This document shows positions 8,927 through 18,065 of a stretch of 64,000 nucleotides of DNA, one piece after another; positions within the stretch are counted from its first letter, which is position 1; each line of letters starts with the position of its first letter. The position numbers and the translations under genes are program-made. Source of the DNA: Hyphomicrobiaceae bacterium (GTDB taxonomy: Bacteria; Pseudomonadota; Alphaproteobacteria; Rhizobiales; Hyphomicrobiaceae); the NCBI GenBank assembly GCA_020638055.1, contig JACKJH010000001.1, forward strand, positions 744,001 through 808,000, read 5' to 3'. Under the pieces are notes generated by a model. The model made no database searches. It was given only the letters and a program-made list of their open reading frames with translations, and was not told where the DNA came from.

Positions 8927-9412
8927 CTATGTTTTCTCGATGGGCTGCGCCATGCTGCCTAAGGCCGTGACGATCTTGTTCAGGCTATCGAGGAAGTGCT
9001 CGCGATCATCGTTGCTCAATGTCGACAAGACGATCTCGTCAACCGACATGGCGATCGGGTCGACACTTTGTAGTGTGCGCCAGCCCTCCTCGGTAACTTT
9101 GACGGAGTAGGCCCTGGCATCCTCACGTGTGCGCCGCCGCTGGAGCAGGTTTTTCTTCAACATTCGGCGAACGATGTCCGCCAGGGTCGAGCGGTCAATG
9201 CCCGTTTTTTCCACCAAATTGGTCTGGCTGAGGCCTTCATTCTGGGCAACGGTGACCAAAACGGCAAACTGTCGTGGCGTGAGGTCCGTTGGGCCGAGCT
9301 TTTCTTGAAAAATGTCTCCGGCACATTGGCCCGCTCGGTGAAGCAGATGGATCGGGGACCGGTCGAGCTTCGTTATCGTGCTCGGTTGTGAACGTTCGGG
9401 TTTACCCATCAT
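8927..9412 (-). CDS. MarR family transcriptional regulator
   Basis: A 161-residue winged-helix regulator: N-terminal dimerisation helix, LTPRQFAVLVTVAQ, recognition helix region DRSTLADIVRRMLKK, and the wing with the DAR motif in TREDARAYSVKVT. MarR proteins bind palindromic operators and respond to small phenolic or oxidising ligands. The start at 9412 is chosen because GAAGG lies five bases upstream; an in-frame ATG at 9439 has no such support. No divergent target gene is adjacent, so the regulon is not evident from context. Confidence 0.88.
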   Translation of the reverse strand: MMGKPERSQPSTITKLDRSPIHLLHRAGQCAGDIFQEKLGPTDLTPRQFAVLVTVAQNEGLSQTNLVEKTGIDRSTLADIVRRMLKKNLLQRRRTREDARAYSVKVTEEGWRTLQSVDPIAMSVDEIVLSTLSNDDREHFLDSLNKIVTALGSMAQPIEKT

Positions 9413-9635
9413 GACAGCCTTCATAATTTCGGGAAGCATCAGTCACATTGCTTTCGCGCAGGGCGGCAACGGCCAAATCTTCATCAGTGAGCATAAGTAG
9501 TAAGATTTGACGGAGAAAATACGATTGCGACGTCTGCGTCTAGTCTAAATAAACGCCTTTGGAAATATTGCCTTAAAAACAAATATAAGATGCATTGTTT
9601 AGGAATAAGTCGCGCACAAACCATCAGCGTAAAAA

Positions 9636-10256
9636 TTATAAATTCACATTATGATCCGTAGGCGTATTATCGGCATCCGTAATTTCATGCCTTTTGATTA
9701 CTCCAAGCTGAGAAATGGCAAAAACCATCGTCAGCGGCATGATTGCGAAGGTCTTGAATGCAACCCAGGTATCGGTGGTGAAATTTCGCCAAACTATTTC
9801 GTTCATTGCTGCAAGAAAAATGAAAAATAATCCCCATCGGCGGGTGAGCACCACCCAACCCTCATTGTTCATGTGAAAGGCGTCTTCGAAAACGTATTTC
9901 AGGAGGGATTTTCCAAACAATAAGCCAATGAAAAGAGCTCCGGCGAAAAATATATTTACGATCGTCGGTTTTATTTTGATGAACACGTCATTGTCGAGCC
10001 ATACGGTCAAACCGCCGAAAATCAATACGAACACCGCCGTCACAAGCGGCATGATTGCGATTTTTCCAAGTAGCCATCGCGATAGAAACAGGGAAATGAC
10101 GGTTGCAACCATGAATACCTTGGTTGCGAATTGGATGCCGTGCCAGGAATTCGACAGGAAAAATATGATTAGGGGGCCAATTTCCAGCACGAATTTCAGG
10201 AGCTGGTGGGCGATGTCGGGTTGTTGGCGGGGGCCGGCCGGTTTCTCCGGTTGCAT
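9636..10256 (-). CDS. Septation protein A family (YciB/IspA), second paralogue
   Basis: A 206-residue inner-membrane protein with about six hydrophobic helices and the family signature EIGPLIIFF near the N-terminus, plus KYVFEDAFHMNNEGW and a C-terminal pair of helices. YciB-type proteins are needed for normal septation and envelope integrity in several bacteria. The start at 10256 is preferred (AGGA upstream); the frame stays open to 10373 but has no ribosome site there. It lies 162 bases after the first paralogue and is more A+T-rich than its neighbour, with more Asn and Lys codons, so a separate origin is possible. Confidence 0.82.
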   Translation of the reverse strand: MQPEKPAGPRQQPDIAHQLLKFVLEIGPLIIFFLSNSWHGIQFATKVFMVATVISLFLSRWLLGKIAIMPLVTAVFVLIFGGLTVWLDNDVFIKIKPTIVNIFFAGALFIGLLFGKSLLKYVFEDAFHMNNEGWVVLTRRWGLFFIFLAAMNEIVWRNFTTDTWVAFKTFAIMPLTMVFAISQLGVIKRHEITDADNTPTDHNVNL

Positions 10257-10417
10257 TACATTAGATCCTGCGTCGTCGGCTTTGGGGCATTGTTTAGACA
10301 AAATATCGTATGCCAGCGGATGGCTGGTTGTGTTACGTGTTGTACATTCTTTGTGAGGAATGTACGTAGACATACGAAGATGAATGAACAGGGATCATCG
10401 CCAGGGGAGCCTGGGAG

Positions 10418-11176
10418 TTAGCGCATCTGGGGACCACGCGGCGTCGAAGGCGCCAGGCGACGTTGATCCACAAGCGCCTGTGCATATTCCATGGCGTTGG
10501 GCTGGGTGCGGAAGCCTGCTGCCTTTTGCACGTTCGCTGCTGGGACGTCGTGTGTGGCGGGATCTTTGATGCGGTGCTTTTGCATAAGCCGGGTGAGCAG
10601 GTAGGCGTAAAGCCCTGAGGCTGGCATGATCAGAGCGATCTTGAACAAGATCCAAACGTTCACGCCATCCATCTGGTAGCCGAGCAGGGAATAAATATGG
10701 TCGTCCTTGAAGGTGAGGCGAACCAACTCGTTGGCCACGGCTGTAAACACAAAAAACCAGGCAAAGCTCCACGTGAAACGGTCCCAGCCTTCCTGAGTGT
10801 AATGGAACGTTTTCTCGAAGACGTATTTGAAGAAGTTGCGCTTGAACCAGAGGCCGCCAAACAGGAACATGGCAAACATCGAGTTGAAAATCGTGACCTT
10901 GATCTGAACCCACATCGGATCGTGCGTGATGATCGTCAAGGCACCGAAAGCCACGGTTACCGAGGAGGCGATCAAGGGAAAGGCGGGGAGGCGCTTCAAT
11001 ACGATCCGCATCACAACGATTGCTACGACCGTGGTGATGAGTAGGGCGTATGTGCCGGCGGTGATGCCGTAGGCGGCATTGACGATGAACATGGTGATGA
11101 GTGGGCCGAACTCACTCAGGATATTGACTGTTTGTTCCGCATTAAACGGATAAAATCTGCTCAATGGGTTCTTCAT
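10418..11176 (-). CDS. yciB: Septation protein A (YciB/IspA family)
   Basis: A 252-residue inner-membrane protein with the EFGPLITMF signature, four to six transmembrane helices and the KYVFEKTFHYTQEGW motif shared with the next gene. A hydrophilic C-terminal tail of about 60 residues extends beyond the usual family length. It follows ftsY by 81 bases, the arrangement commonly seen in Rhizobiales (mtaB-ftsY-yciB), so this copy is probably the ancestral one. Confidence 0.86.
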   Translation of the reverse strand: MKNPLSRFYPFNAEQTVNILSEFGPLITMFIVNAAYGITAGTYALLITTVVAIVVMRIVLKRLPAFPLIASSVTVAFGALTIITHDPMWVQIKVTIFNSMFAMFLFGGLWFKRNFFKYVFEKTFHYTQEGWDRFTWSFAWFFVFTAVANELVRLTFKDDHIYSLLGYQMDGVNVWILFKIALIMPASGLYAYLLTRLMQKHRIKDPATHDVPAANVQKAAGFRTQPNAMEYAQALVDQRRLAPSTPRGPQMR

Positions 11177-11257
11177 GTTCTGGTGCCCCCCGGCTCCATA
11201 CCGCCAGCGGGCGGCATTATGTCTGCCGTCACGTCGTTGGTGACAGGCCTTATTGAT

Positions 11258-12427
11258 TCAAGCGACATCGGCGATCGCCTTTGCAAAGGTTTCAGCGGAA
11301 AACGGCTGGAGATCTTCGATACCCTCGCCGACGCCGATGGCGTGTACGGGCAAACCGTATTTATCGGCAATGGCAACAATTATTCCGCCACGGGCGGTGC
11401 CATCCAATTTCGTCAGGATCAGGCCGGATACCCCGGCGCGCTGGCGAAAAACTTCCACCTGGTTCAAAGCATTCTGGCCTGTGGTGGCATCAAGCACCAA
11501 AAGCACGTCGTGCGGTGCGGCCGGTTCGAGTTTTTTAATAACACGGATGACCTTTTCCAGTTCGTCCATGAGGGCTTGCTTGTTTTGCAGCCGGCCAGCG
11601 GTGTCTATCAGGAGGATGTCGAAATTACCATCCTTTGCTGCCTTCAATGCATCAAAGGCGAGGCCCGAAGAATCCGCGCCCACATCGCGGGTTACGATTG
11701 CGGCGCCTGAGCGCTCGCTCCAAACCTTCAATTGGTCAATTGCGGCGGCGCGAAAAGTATCGCCAGCGGCCATCATGACCTTGTGGCCCTCACCGGCGAA
11801 ACGTTGCGCCAACTTACCAATGGTGGTGGTTTTTCCGGTGCCGTTCACGCCCACCATCAATATGACATGGGGCTTATTTTTTCCTGTTATTTCAAGAGGC
11901 TTGGCGACGGGCTCCAGCACGCGCGAAACCTCGTCTGCCAGAACCTGGCGGACATCATCGGCTGATATGCCTTTTTGATATCGGCTGCTTGAAAGAGCCG
12001 CGGTGATACGCATGGACGTTTCCACCCCGAGGTCGGCCTGGATCAACAGGTCTTCGAGATCATCCAATGTATCAGCGTCGAGCTTCCTTTTCGTAAAGAT
12101 GCCGGAAATTCCGTCCGACAATCGTGATGACGTCTTGGTCAATCCGGATTTTAACCGACTGACCCAGCTAGACTTTTTTTCTTCCTTGGGGGTGGAGGGC
12201 GCGACCGTGTGCGGATTTGTGGATGCTGTTTGGTCAGGCTCAGGCGATGTTGCAGGGCGCGCAGCATCCTCGGTTTTTACGGGGTTGTTAACGTCCTGGC
12301 TTTCCAACGCATCCGTCGAATCTGTTGGCGCTCGATCGGGTTGGGTTTTTTGTGGGGCAGTGTCGCTGGCGGCATCGCCAGTGAACATGCGGGAGAAAAA
12401 TCCCTTTTTCTTCGCTTGTTCGTTCAC
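11258..12427 (-). CDS. ftsY: Signal recognition particle receptor FtsY
   Basis: A 389-residue SRP receptor GTPase that docks SRP-bound ribosomes at the membrane. Residues 1-85 form an acidic, poorly conserved A region. The N domain spans about 90-175. The G domain has G1 GVNGTGKT (193-200), DTAGRLQN (275-282) and TKLDGTARGG (339-348). The ATG overlaps the stop of mtaB by four bases, indicating translational coupling. Length and motifs are complete. Confidence 0.97.
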   Translation of the reverse strand: MNEQAKKKGFFSRMFTGDAASDTAPQKTQPDRAPTDSTDALESQDVNNPVKTEDAARPATSPEPDQTASTNPHTVAPSTPKEEKKSSWVSRLKSGLTKTSSRLSDGISGIFTKRKLDADTLDDLEDLLIQADLGVETSMRITAALSSSRYQKGISADDVRQVLADEVSRVLEPVAKPLEITGKNKPHVILMVGVNGTGKTTTIGKLAQRFAGEGHKVMMAAGDTFRAAAIDQLKVWSERSGAAIVTRDVGADSSGLAFDALKAAKDGNFDILLIDTAGRLQNKQALMDELEKVIRVIKKLEPAAPHDVLLVLDATTGQNALNQVEVFRQRAGVSGLILTKLDGTARGGIIVAIADKYGLPVHAIGVGEGIEDLQPFSAETFAKAIADVA

Positions 12428-13761
12428 GCGGTGGCCTCGCCAATCAAATGTGTCGCTGTGTGGCCCGTTATCCTGGCGCGGGCAAAGGTGCCTTGCACGG
12501 GCACAACAAGCCGGACTTCGGCATACTGAGGCGTCCGACCGACATCTGGCCGTTCCATCAACAGTGACACGGTCTTGTTCTCCTGGTTTCCCAGATAGGT
12601 CTCAAGTGCCCGCTCGCCAAGGTCGCGAAGGTGGGCGGCACGCGATTTTACGATCTGGCGGTCGTTTTGCGGCATTTTCGCTGCTGGCGTGCCCTGGCGT
12701 GGCGAGAATGGAAAAACGTGCAAATGCGTTAGTCCGCATGCTTCAACGAGATCGCAGGTTGCAGCGAACATGGCTTCGGTCTCGGTGGGAAAACCGGCAA
12801 TCAGGTCGGCTCCGAAAACGATATCGGGACGCAGGCGGCGGACTTCAGCGCAAAAGCGTATGGCGTCCGAGCGGCTGTGACGGCGCTTCATGCGCTTGAG
12901 GATCATGTCATCACCCGCCTGCATGGACAGATGCAAGTGCGGCATCAAACGTTCTTCTTCGGCCAGTGCGGCCATCAGGTCTGGATCGGCCTCGACCTGG
13001 TCGATTGATGACAGGCGCAGGCGGGGCAATTCGGGTATGTGCTTGAGGATCTGGCGAACCAGGCGGCCCAACCGCATGTCGCCTGGCAGGTCGCTACCGT
13101 AAGAGGTCATGTCAACGCCGGTGAGCACGATTTCACCGAAGCCGTTGTCTACCAGGCGGCGAATCTCTGAGACGACATCGCCTGCCGGTACTGAGCGCGA
13201 TGGTCCGCGGCCATACGGGATGATGCAGAATGTGCAGCGGTGGTCACAGCCGTTTTGCACCTGGACGTAGGCGCGTGCGCGGTTGCCGAAACCATTGATC
13301 ATATGCCCTGCGGTTTCTGTAACGGCCTGGATGTCATTGACGATAATCTTGGGGCTATCGCGCTTGGCGAGCGCTGCGAAAGTGGCGCCAAGCATTTTCT
13401 CTGCATTGCCGATCACGTGATCGACACCTTCGAGGGCGGCGAAACGCTCCGGCTCGATCTGGGCGGCGCATCCGGTGACAATGACGCGCGCTTCGGGATT
13501 ATCGCGGTTGAGGCGGCGTATCGTCTGGCGGGCTTGGCGGACCGCTTCATTGGTTACGGCACAGGTGTTGACGACGACAACATTTTCAAGCCCGGCGTCG
13601 TTGATGTGGCGGCGCATGACCTCTGATTCATAAGCGTTGAGGCGGCACCCCATGGTGATGATTTGACAACGAGCAGTGTCGGCTACTGCCTCAACCGCAG
13701 AGTGGGCGCTAGAGGAGACGCTGGGCCGTCGAGCCACCTTGATGTTGGATGCGTCGTGCAT
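12424..13761 (-). CDS. mtaB: tRNA t6A37 methylthiotransferase MtaB
   Basis: A 445-residue radical-SAM methylthiotransferase that converts t6A37 to ms2t6A37 in tRNA. The N-terminal UPF0004 domain carries Cys39, Cys67 and Cys98 for one iron-sulfur cluster. The radical SAM motif GCDHRCTFC gives Cys172, Cys176 and Cys179. A C-terminal TRAM-like region follows. The MtaB rather than MiaB or RimO assignment rests on overall pattern and on the dapF-mtaB-ftsY neighbourhood. It begins 22 bases after the dapF stop and overlaps ftsY by four bases. A residue 1-30 extension before the first motif leaves the start slightly uncertain. Confidence 0.93.
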   Translation of the reverse strand: MHDASNIKVARRPSVSSSAHSAVEAVADTARCQIITMGCRLNAYESEVMRRHINDAGLENVVVVNTCAVTNEAVRQARQTIRRLNRDNPEARVIVTGCAAQIEPERFAALEGVDHVIGNAEKMLGATFAALAKRDSPKIIVNDIQAVTETAGHMINGFGNRARAYVQVQNGCDHRCTFCIIPYGRGPSRSVPAGDVVSEIRRLVDNGFGEIVLTGVDMTSYGSDLPGDMRLGRLVRQILKHIPELPRLRLSSIDQVEADPDLMAALAEEERLMPHLHLSMQAGDDMILKRMKRRHSRSDAIRFCAEVRRLRPDIVFGADLIAGFPTETEAMFAATCDLVEACGLTHLHVFPFSPRQGTPAAKMPQNDRQIVKSRAAHLRDLGERALETYLGNQENKTVSLLMERPDVGRTPQYAEVRLVVPVQGTFARARITGHTATHLIGEATA

Positions 13762-13783
13762 TGGGTCGATCTGAAATCCGATG

Positions 13784-14659
13784 TCAGGCGGTCAGCGGCA
13801 TAAGCCCATCGCGCGAGAGAGTGCCGCGAAATTCGAGTTCTGCCGGTCCGGTCATCATAATGCGATCGTCTGGCGTCCAGCTTATGACAAGATCGCCACC
13901 AGGGAGCGATACGGTAACAGGGGAGCCACGGTCGACGAGTTTCTTGCGCATGGCGGTAACGGCGGCCGCACATGCGGCAGTGCCGCAAGCTCGCGTCAGG
14001 CCGGCGCCACGCTCCCATGTGCGGATTTTCATGTGAGTTGGCGAAATGATCTGGGCGATGGAGATATTCGCGCGTTCGGGAAATATCGGGTGGTTTTCCA
14101 GAAGCGGTCCGATGCGTCCCAGGTCGATAGCGTCAATATCATCGACCCAGAATACAGCATGCGGGTTGCCGACGTTCACAACAGACGGCGAATGCAGGAT
14201 GGGATTGTCAATCGGTCCGGCCTGAAGTTCGATGTGGCGTGTATCGTGGAAGGCTTCTGCGAGCGGGATGTCCTGCCAGCCGAAGCGTGGCGTGCCCATG
14301 TCAACGGTGATGTTGTCGATGTCAGCCACTTTGGCGTCGAGTTCGCCACTTTGGGTATCGATTGCGAAGCGGTTTGCACCTGTTTCCTCGGCAAGCAACC
14401 AGGCGACGCAGCGCGTCGCATTTCCGCATGCCCCGACTTCCGAGCCGTCAGCGTTCAAGATGCGCATTTTGACATCTGCGTGTCGGGAGGCTTCCAGCAC
14501 GATCACCTGGTCGCATCCGATACCGGTTTGGCGGTTGGCAAGGTGGCTTGCCTCCTCGGCGTCTATGCGCACAGGAGAGGTGCGGCCGTCGACAACGATG
14601 AAATCGTTGCCAAGGCCGTTCATCTTCACGAACGGGATGGTTCTCGCAGGTGCTGTCAT
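13784..14659 (-). CDS. dapF: Diaminopimelate epimerase
   Basis: A 291-residue epimerase that interconverts LL- and meso-diaminopimelate for lysine and peptidoglycan synthesis. The two catalytic cysteines are visible in ACGNATR (Cys78) and ACGTAAC (Cys225), and the N-terminal KMNGLGNDF signature is present. The start at 14659 matches the family N-terminus; the frame stays open to 14710 but those extra 17 residues look unlike the family. It heads the dapF-mtaB-ftsY operon, divergent from the methyltransferase, so both promoters lie in the 14660-14768 gap. Confidence 0.96.
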   Translation of the reverse strand: MTAPARTIPFVKMNGLGNDFIVVDGRTSPVRIDAEEASHLANRQTGIGCDQVIVLEASRHADVKMRILNADGSEVGACGNATRCVAWLLAEETGANRFAIDTQSGELDAKVADIDNITVDMGTPRFGWQDIPLAEAFHDTRHIELQAGPIDNPILHSPSVVNVGNPHAVFWVDDIDAIDLGRIGPLLENHPIFPERANISIAQIISPTHMKIRTWERGAGLTRACGTAACAAAVTAMRKKLVDRGSPVTVSLPGGDLVISWTPDDRIMMTGPAELEFRGTLSRDGLMPLTA

Positions 14660-14768
14660 GTGCCCATATATGTCGAGAGTGGCGGAAAATACAATTCGCA
14701 AGGCGACCAAGCCGCAAGTGACGCCGAAAAATGCATTTTTGCGTGGTGATTTGACTAAGGAGAGTTTG

Positions 14769-15359
14769 ATGCCGGGGGATCAAATATCTGTGGCGTCGGG
14801 TTTTGGTGCATCGCTGTGGGTCGCGCGGTTTTTGGGCGGTGTGCGGACTGGCGGTCGAATTCTTGATGTTGCTGCGGGCGGCGGGCGGCACATGAGACTG
14901 GCTCTGCAAGCTGGGTATGAAGTGACGGGCATCGATCGTGATATCTCGGGACTTTCGGACCTCGCAGGGCAAAATGGGGTGTCGGTGGTGGAAGCAGACT
15001 TGGAAAAGGGGTCGGCAACGCCGCTACAGGAGCGCTTTGGGCCTGGCACCTTCGATGGCGTGATCGTCACCAACTACCTGTGGCGTCCAATCCTTGCTGA
15101 CGTGGTGTCCACGGTGATGGATGACGGAATTTTGATCTACGAGACGTTTGCCAATGGAAACGAGCGCGTCGGGCGTGGAAAGCCGTCAAATCCCGACTTT
15201 CTGCTCCGGTCAGGCGAACTGCTGGATGCAATCCGCCCGCATCTAACCGCAATCGCCTATGAGCATGCATTGCTTAAGGAGCCAGACCGTGTGGTGCAGC
15301 GGGTTGCGGCTGTAGGAATGAAGCACAAATGGTTATTTGAGCCTCCGGTGTTTGTTTGA
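14769..15359 (+). CDS. Class I SAM-dependent methyltransferase
   Basis: A 196-residue Rossmann-fold methyltransferase with motif I ILDVAAGGGRH, the acidic residue ending strand 2 (GIDRD) and GVIVTNYLWRP in place of the usual motif IV. It resembles the short TehB-like methyltransferases common in this class. The ATG at 14769 follows AAGGAGAG; the longer frame to 14232 is antisense to dapF and not real. Substrate unknown. It is divergent from dapF. Confidence 0.85.
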   Translation: MPGDQISVASGFGASLWVARFLGGVRTGGRILDVAAGGGRHMRLALQAGYEVTGIDRDISGLSDLAGQNGVSVVEADLEKGSATPLQERFGPGTFDGVIVTNYLWRPILADVVSTVMDDGILIYETFANGNERVGRGKPSNPDFLLRSGELLDAIRPHLTAIAYEHALLKEPDRVVQRVAAVGMKHKWLFEPPVFV

Positions 15360-15523
15360 GCCTCAACGCGGGGAATCTTGTTTTGCGTGATCGCGAAAGA
15401 CGTCGGAGATCTTGAGGTTGCGTGGGCTGGCGCTGGGTCACGATGTGATTTGGCCTGTCGGTCCAAGACCGGCAAAAAATTTGTGGTTGGAACCGGGTGT
15501 TGAAAGCTGGAAGTGAGGTTTGG

Positions 15524-16708
15524 ATGAAGCGGGTTGGGGTACGAACGCTGGTTGGTCGTCTGGCGGTGATGGTTGCGTTGGTGCCAATTGCCGTGCCTGG
15601 AACGCCAGTGGCGGCAGAAGCTGCGCAGACGAACGCGCCGAAAGCACCGGCAACCGCGGTTGATGTCAAAGTCGTGGCTGGTGGCCTTTCCCATCCCTGG
15701 GGGCTTCAGTTTCTGCCTGATGGGCGCATGTTGGTAACCGAGCGCGAAGGCCGGCTGCGGATCGTTTCATCGGACGGCCATATATCTACACCCGTCAAAG
15801 GTGTTCCGGCTGTGCATGCGGTGCGTCAGGGCGGGCTTCTGGATGTCCGGCTGGCTAAAGACTTCGAAAAAAGCGGCACGGTTTTTCTGTCATATTCCGA
15901 ACCGCGTGGCGTGGGAACGAGTGCCACGGCTGTTGCGCGGGCACGGTTGATCCAGGATCGGGCAAGCGGCTCCGGTCGCCTTGAAGACGTCAAAGTGATC
16001 TTTCAGCAGCAGCCCAAGCAGGGCACCAGCCATCACTACGGCTCGCGCATTGTAATTGCAGATGACGGCACGCTCTTCATCACCACCGGCGATCGCGGCA
16101 ACGGAAATCTGGCACAAGATCCCTCAGCGACGATTGGTAAAGTCATTCATATCAATGCCGATGGTTCGGTTCCGCAAAACAATCCCAAATTCGAGGGCTG
16201 GGCGCCCGAAATTTGGTCGATTGGGCATCGCAACCTGCAGGGTGCGGTGATTGATCCAAAAAGCGGCAGGTTATGGACGGTGGAGCATGGCGCACGCGGA
16301 GGCGACGAACTCAACCATCCCGAAGCTGGCAAGAATTACGGGTGGCCGGTGATCAGCTACGGTCGCAATTATTCAGGCACAAAAATCGGCGTTGGCACAG
16401 CAAAGGATGGTATGGAGCAGCCGATCTATTATTGGGACCCTTCAATTGCGACGTCGGGACTTGCCTATTACGACGGCGGGCTTTTTCCCTCTTGGAAGGG
16501 CAACCTGCTGGTCGGCGGATTGGCGGGTGCGCAGCTCTCGCGTCTGGTCATGAAAAACGACAAGGTCGTTGGCCAAGAAGTGTTGTTGGCAGATCGTGGT
16601 GATCGCGTGCGAGATGTGCGCGTGGGACCTGATGGAGCGGTCTACCTGCTTAGCGATGACGGCGACGGCCAGATTCTCAAGCTGACACCGGAAGGTAGTG
16701 GCAAGTAG
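15524..16708 (+). CDS. Secreted PQQ-dependent aldose/sugar dehydrogenase
   Basis: A 394-residue six-bladed propeller of the glucose/sorbosone dehydrogenase family (YliI/Asd type). Evidence is a signal peptide (about residues 1-30, ending in an AxA site), the LSHPWGLQFLPDGRML start of blade 1, TEREGRL, HHYGSRIV, EIWSIGHRN and the GARGGDELN region. Enzymes of this family oxidise aldose sugars in the periplasm with soluble PQQ and pass electrons to quinones or cytochromes. The start at 15524 follows GAGG; 15497 is possible but precedes the signal peptide. No pqq biosynthesis genes are in the window. Confidence 0.9.
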   Translation: MKRVGVRTLVGRLAVMVALVPIAVPGTPVAAEAAQTNAPKAPATAVDVKVVAGGLSHPWGLQFLPDGRMLVTEREGRLRIVSSDGHISTPVKGVPAVHAVRQGGLLDVRLAKDFEKSGTVFLSYSEPRGVGTSATAVARARLIQDRASGSGRLEDVKVIFQQQPKQGTSHHYGSRIVIADDGTLFITTGDRGNGNLAQDPSATIGKVIHINADGSVPQNNPKFEGWAPEIWSIGHRNLQGAVIDPKSGRLWTVEHGARGGDELNHPEAGKNYGWPVISYGRNYSGTKIGVGTAKDGMEQPIYYWDPSIATSGLAYYDGGLFPSWKGNLLVGGLAGAQLSRLVMKNDKVVGQEVLLADRGDRVRDVRVGPDGAVYLLSDDGDGQILKLTPEGSGK

Positions 16709-16709
16709 G

Positions 16710-16814
16710 CTAGAGCGCATTCCGATCCGATGGAATCGGATCGGCGCTCTAGCTTTTTGGTTTTGTCGCATTTTCTTCAACGAACCGGTATCCACCTCGT
16801 CGGAAAATGCTCCA
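16710..16814 (+). repeat. Family A palindromic repeat
   Basis: A full copy beginning two bases after the stop codon of the sugar dehydrogenase. Both hairpins are intact and the element ends ATGCTCCAG. Confidence 0.9.
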
Positions 16815-16920
16815 GGTCGCATGCATGGTGTGCTGCGGTACGTATTCTGAGCGTTGTGCTATTTGATCGCCTCGTTCATTATCGCTCCATAAAAACTTTG
16901 GGAGCGAACGAGGACGGGGC

Positions 16921-17766
16921 ATGAGTGATGACGCCATGAGCAGTGCGGTGAGCAGCGGCTCTGCTGCGACCGAGGCAAGGTCAAAAAAGCGACGCTCGCA
17001 ATGGCCTGATGTCTACAAGGTTTCAATTGACGATCTGATCGAAGTGACTGCCGCGGGTGTAAACGATTTCCGCGCTGCACCCAAGTATGGCCTGTTTTTT
17101 GGTGGCATGTATGCAGTCGTGGGCTGGCTGCTGGTCGGCATGCTCTGGTTTTTTGAGTTTTATTATCTTGTCTATCCAATAGCGATGGGTTTTGCGTTGA
17201 TCGCGCCATTCGCAAGTGTGGGTTTTTATTCCGTCAGTGATTTTCTGGAAAAGGGCAAGCCTTTGTCCTGGCACTCCGTGTTCAGCGCGGTCAAGCAATC
17301 GACAGGTCGGGATTTGCGGTGGATGGCGCTAATTACGGGGTTCACATTCTTCATGTGGATCGATTATGCGATGCTTATTTTTCTATCGTTCATGGGGTTT
17401 GAAGCACTTGGGCCGCAGGCCTTAGATCTGGTTTTCACTACAAGTCAGGGGTGGCTTTTTCTCATATTCGGAAATCTGGCCGGGGCGACTTTGGCAATTC
17501 TCGTCTTTTCGATTTCAGTGGTGACGTATCCAATGCTTTATGACCGCGACGTCGACTTTGTCACTGCAATGGTGACGAGTGTGCGTCTGGTTATTGCCAA
17601 CCCGATTTCGATGCTTGCCTGGTGTGCGTTCATCACGGTTTTGACCGGATTGTCGTTGTTGTCTTTTTTCGCGGGATTGTTCGTGATGCTGCCGGTGCTG
17701 GGCCATGCGAGCTGGCATCTCTACCGGCGTGCGGTGGGGCCGCAGCCTGGGGCAATTTCCAAGTAG
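16921..17766 (+). CDS. DUF2189 integral membrane protein
   Basis: A 281-residue protein with a charged N-terminus (about 60 residues) and about six transmembrane helices. The DUF2189 signature is visible as DLIEVTAAGVNDFRAAPKYG followed by a helix pair and the VSDFLEKGKP loop, and later the YPMLYDRDVDF segment. Function is unknown; older databases call some members cytochrome-oxidase-like without evidence. It stands alone between family A repeats. Start at 16921 follows a GGACGGGGC stretch. Confidence 0.85.
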   Translation: MSDDAMSSAVSSGSAATEARSKKRRSQWPDVYKVSIDDLIEVTAAGVNDFRAAPKYGLFFGGMYAVVGWLLVGMLWFFEFYYLVYPIAMGFALIAPFASVGFYSVSDFLEKGKPLSWHSVFSAVKQSTGRDLRWMALITGFTFFMWIDYAMLIFLSFMGFEALGPQALDLVFTTSQGWLFLIFGNLAGATLAILVFSISVVTYPMLYDRDVDFVTAMVTSVRLVIANPISMLAWCAFITVLTGLSLLSFFAGLFVMLPVLGHASWHLYRRAVGPQPGAISK

Positions 17767-17883
17767 GAGCCTGCCGCTGTTGCGGTTTGCGTTCGTTTCA
17801 GAAGCCTGTTGATCAGGGTCTGATCTACCGGTGCGCGTGTATGCGGTGTTTTTGGATGTGGCTATAATTCTGGTTTTGAGGAC

Positions 17884-17987
17884 TAGAGCGCATTGCGATC
17901 CGATGGAAAAGGATCGGCGCTCCAGCTTCTTGTTTGGTCGCATTTTCTTCGACGTACCGGCGTCCACTTCGGCTGAACATACTCTAG
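17884..17987 (+). repeat. Family A palindromic repeat (A/E hybrid end)
   Basis: A full A copy whose last 18 bases (CTTCGGCTGAACATACTC) match the end of family E rather than A. It joins directly to a family B element through a shared CTAGTG. Confidence 0.88.
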
Positions 17988-18047
17988 TGTTCCGACTCTG
18001 ACACTTGGTTCCCTGTCGGGCCCCGACGCGTCAGCCCGGAACCCTAA
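17986..18047 (+). repeat. Family B palindromic repeat, left of the PLA2-like gene
   Basis: An approximately 62 bp element starting AGTGTTCCG and ending CGGAACCC, with nested palindromes TGACAC..GCGTCA and GTCGGGCCCCGAC. Copies with one or two differences are at 18939-19000 and 34632-34694. Two copies bracket the PLA2-like gene in direct orientation. Confidence 0.9.
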
Positions 18048-18065
18048 CTGGTCATGGGGGGAAAG

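Noticed and set aside
14232..14768. Longer N-terminus for the methyltransferase
   Set aside because: That part is antisense to dapF; the ATG at 14769 has a good ribosome site and matches the family.
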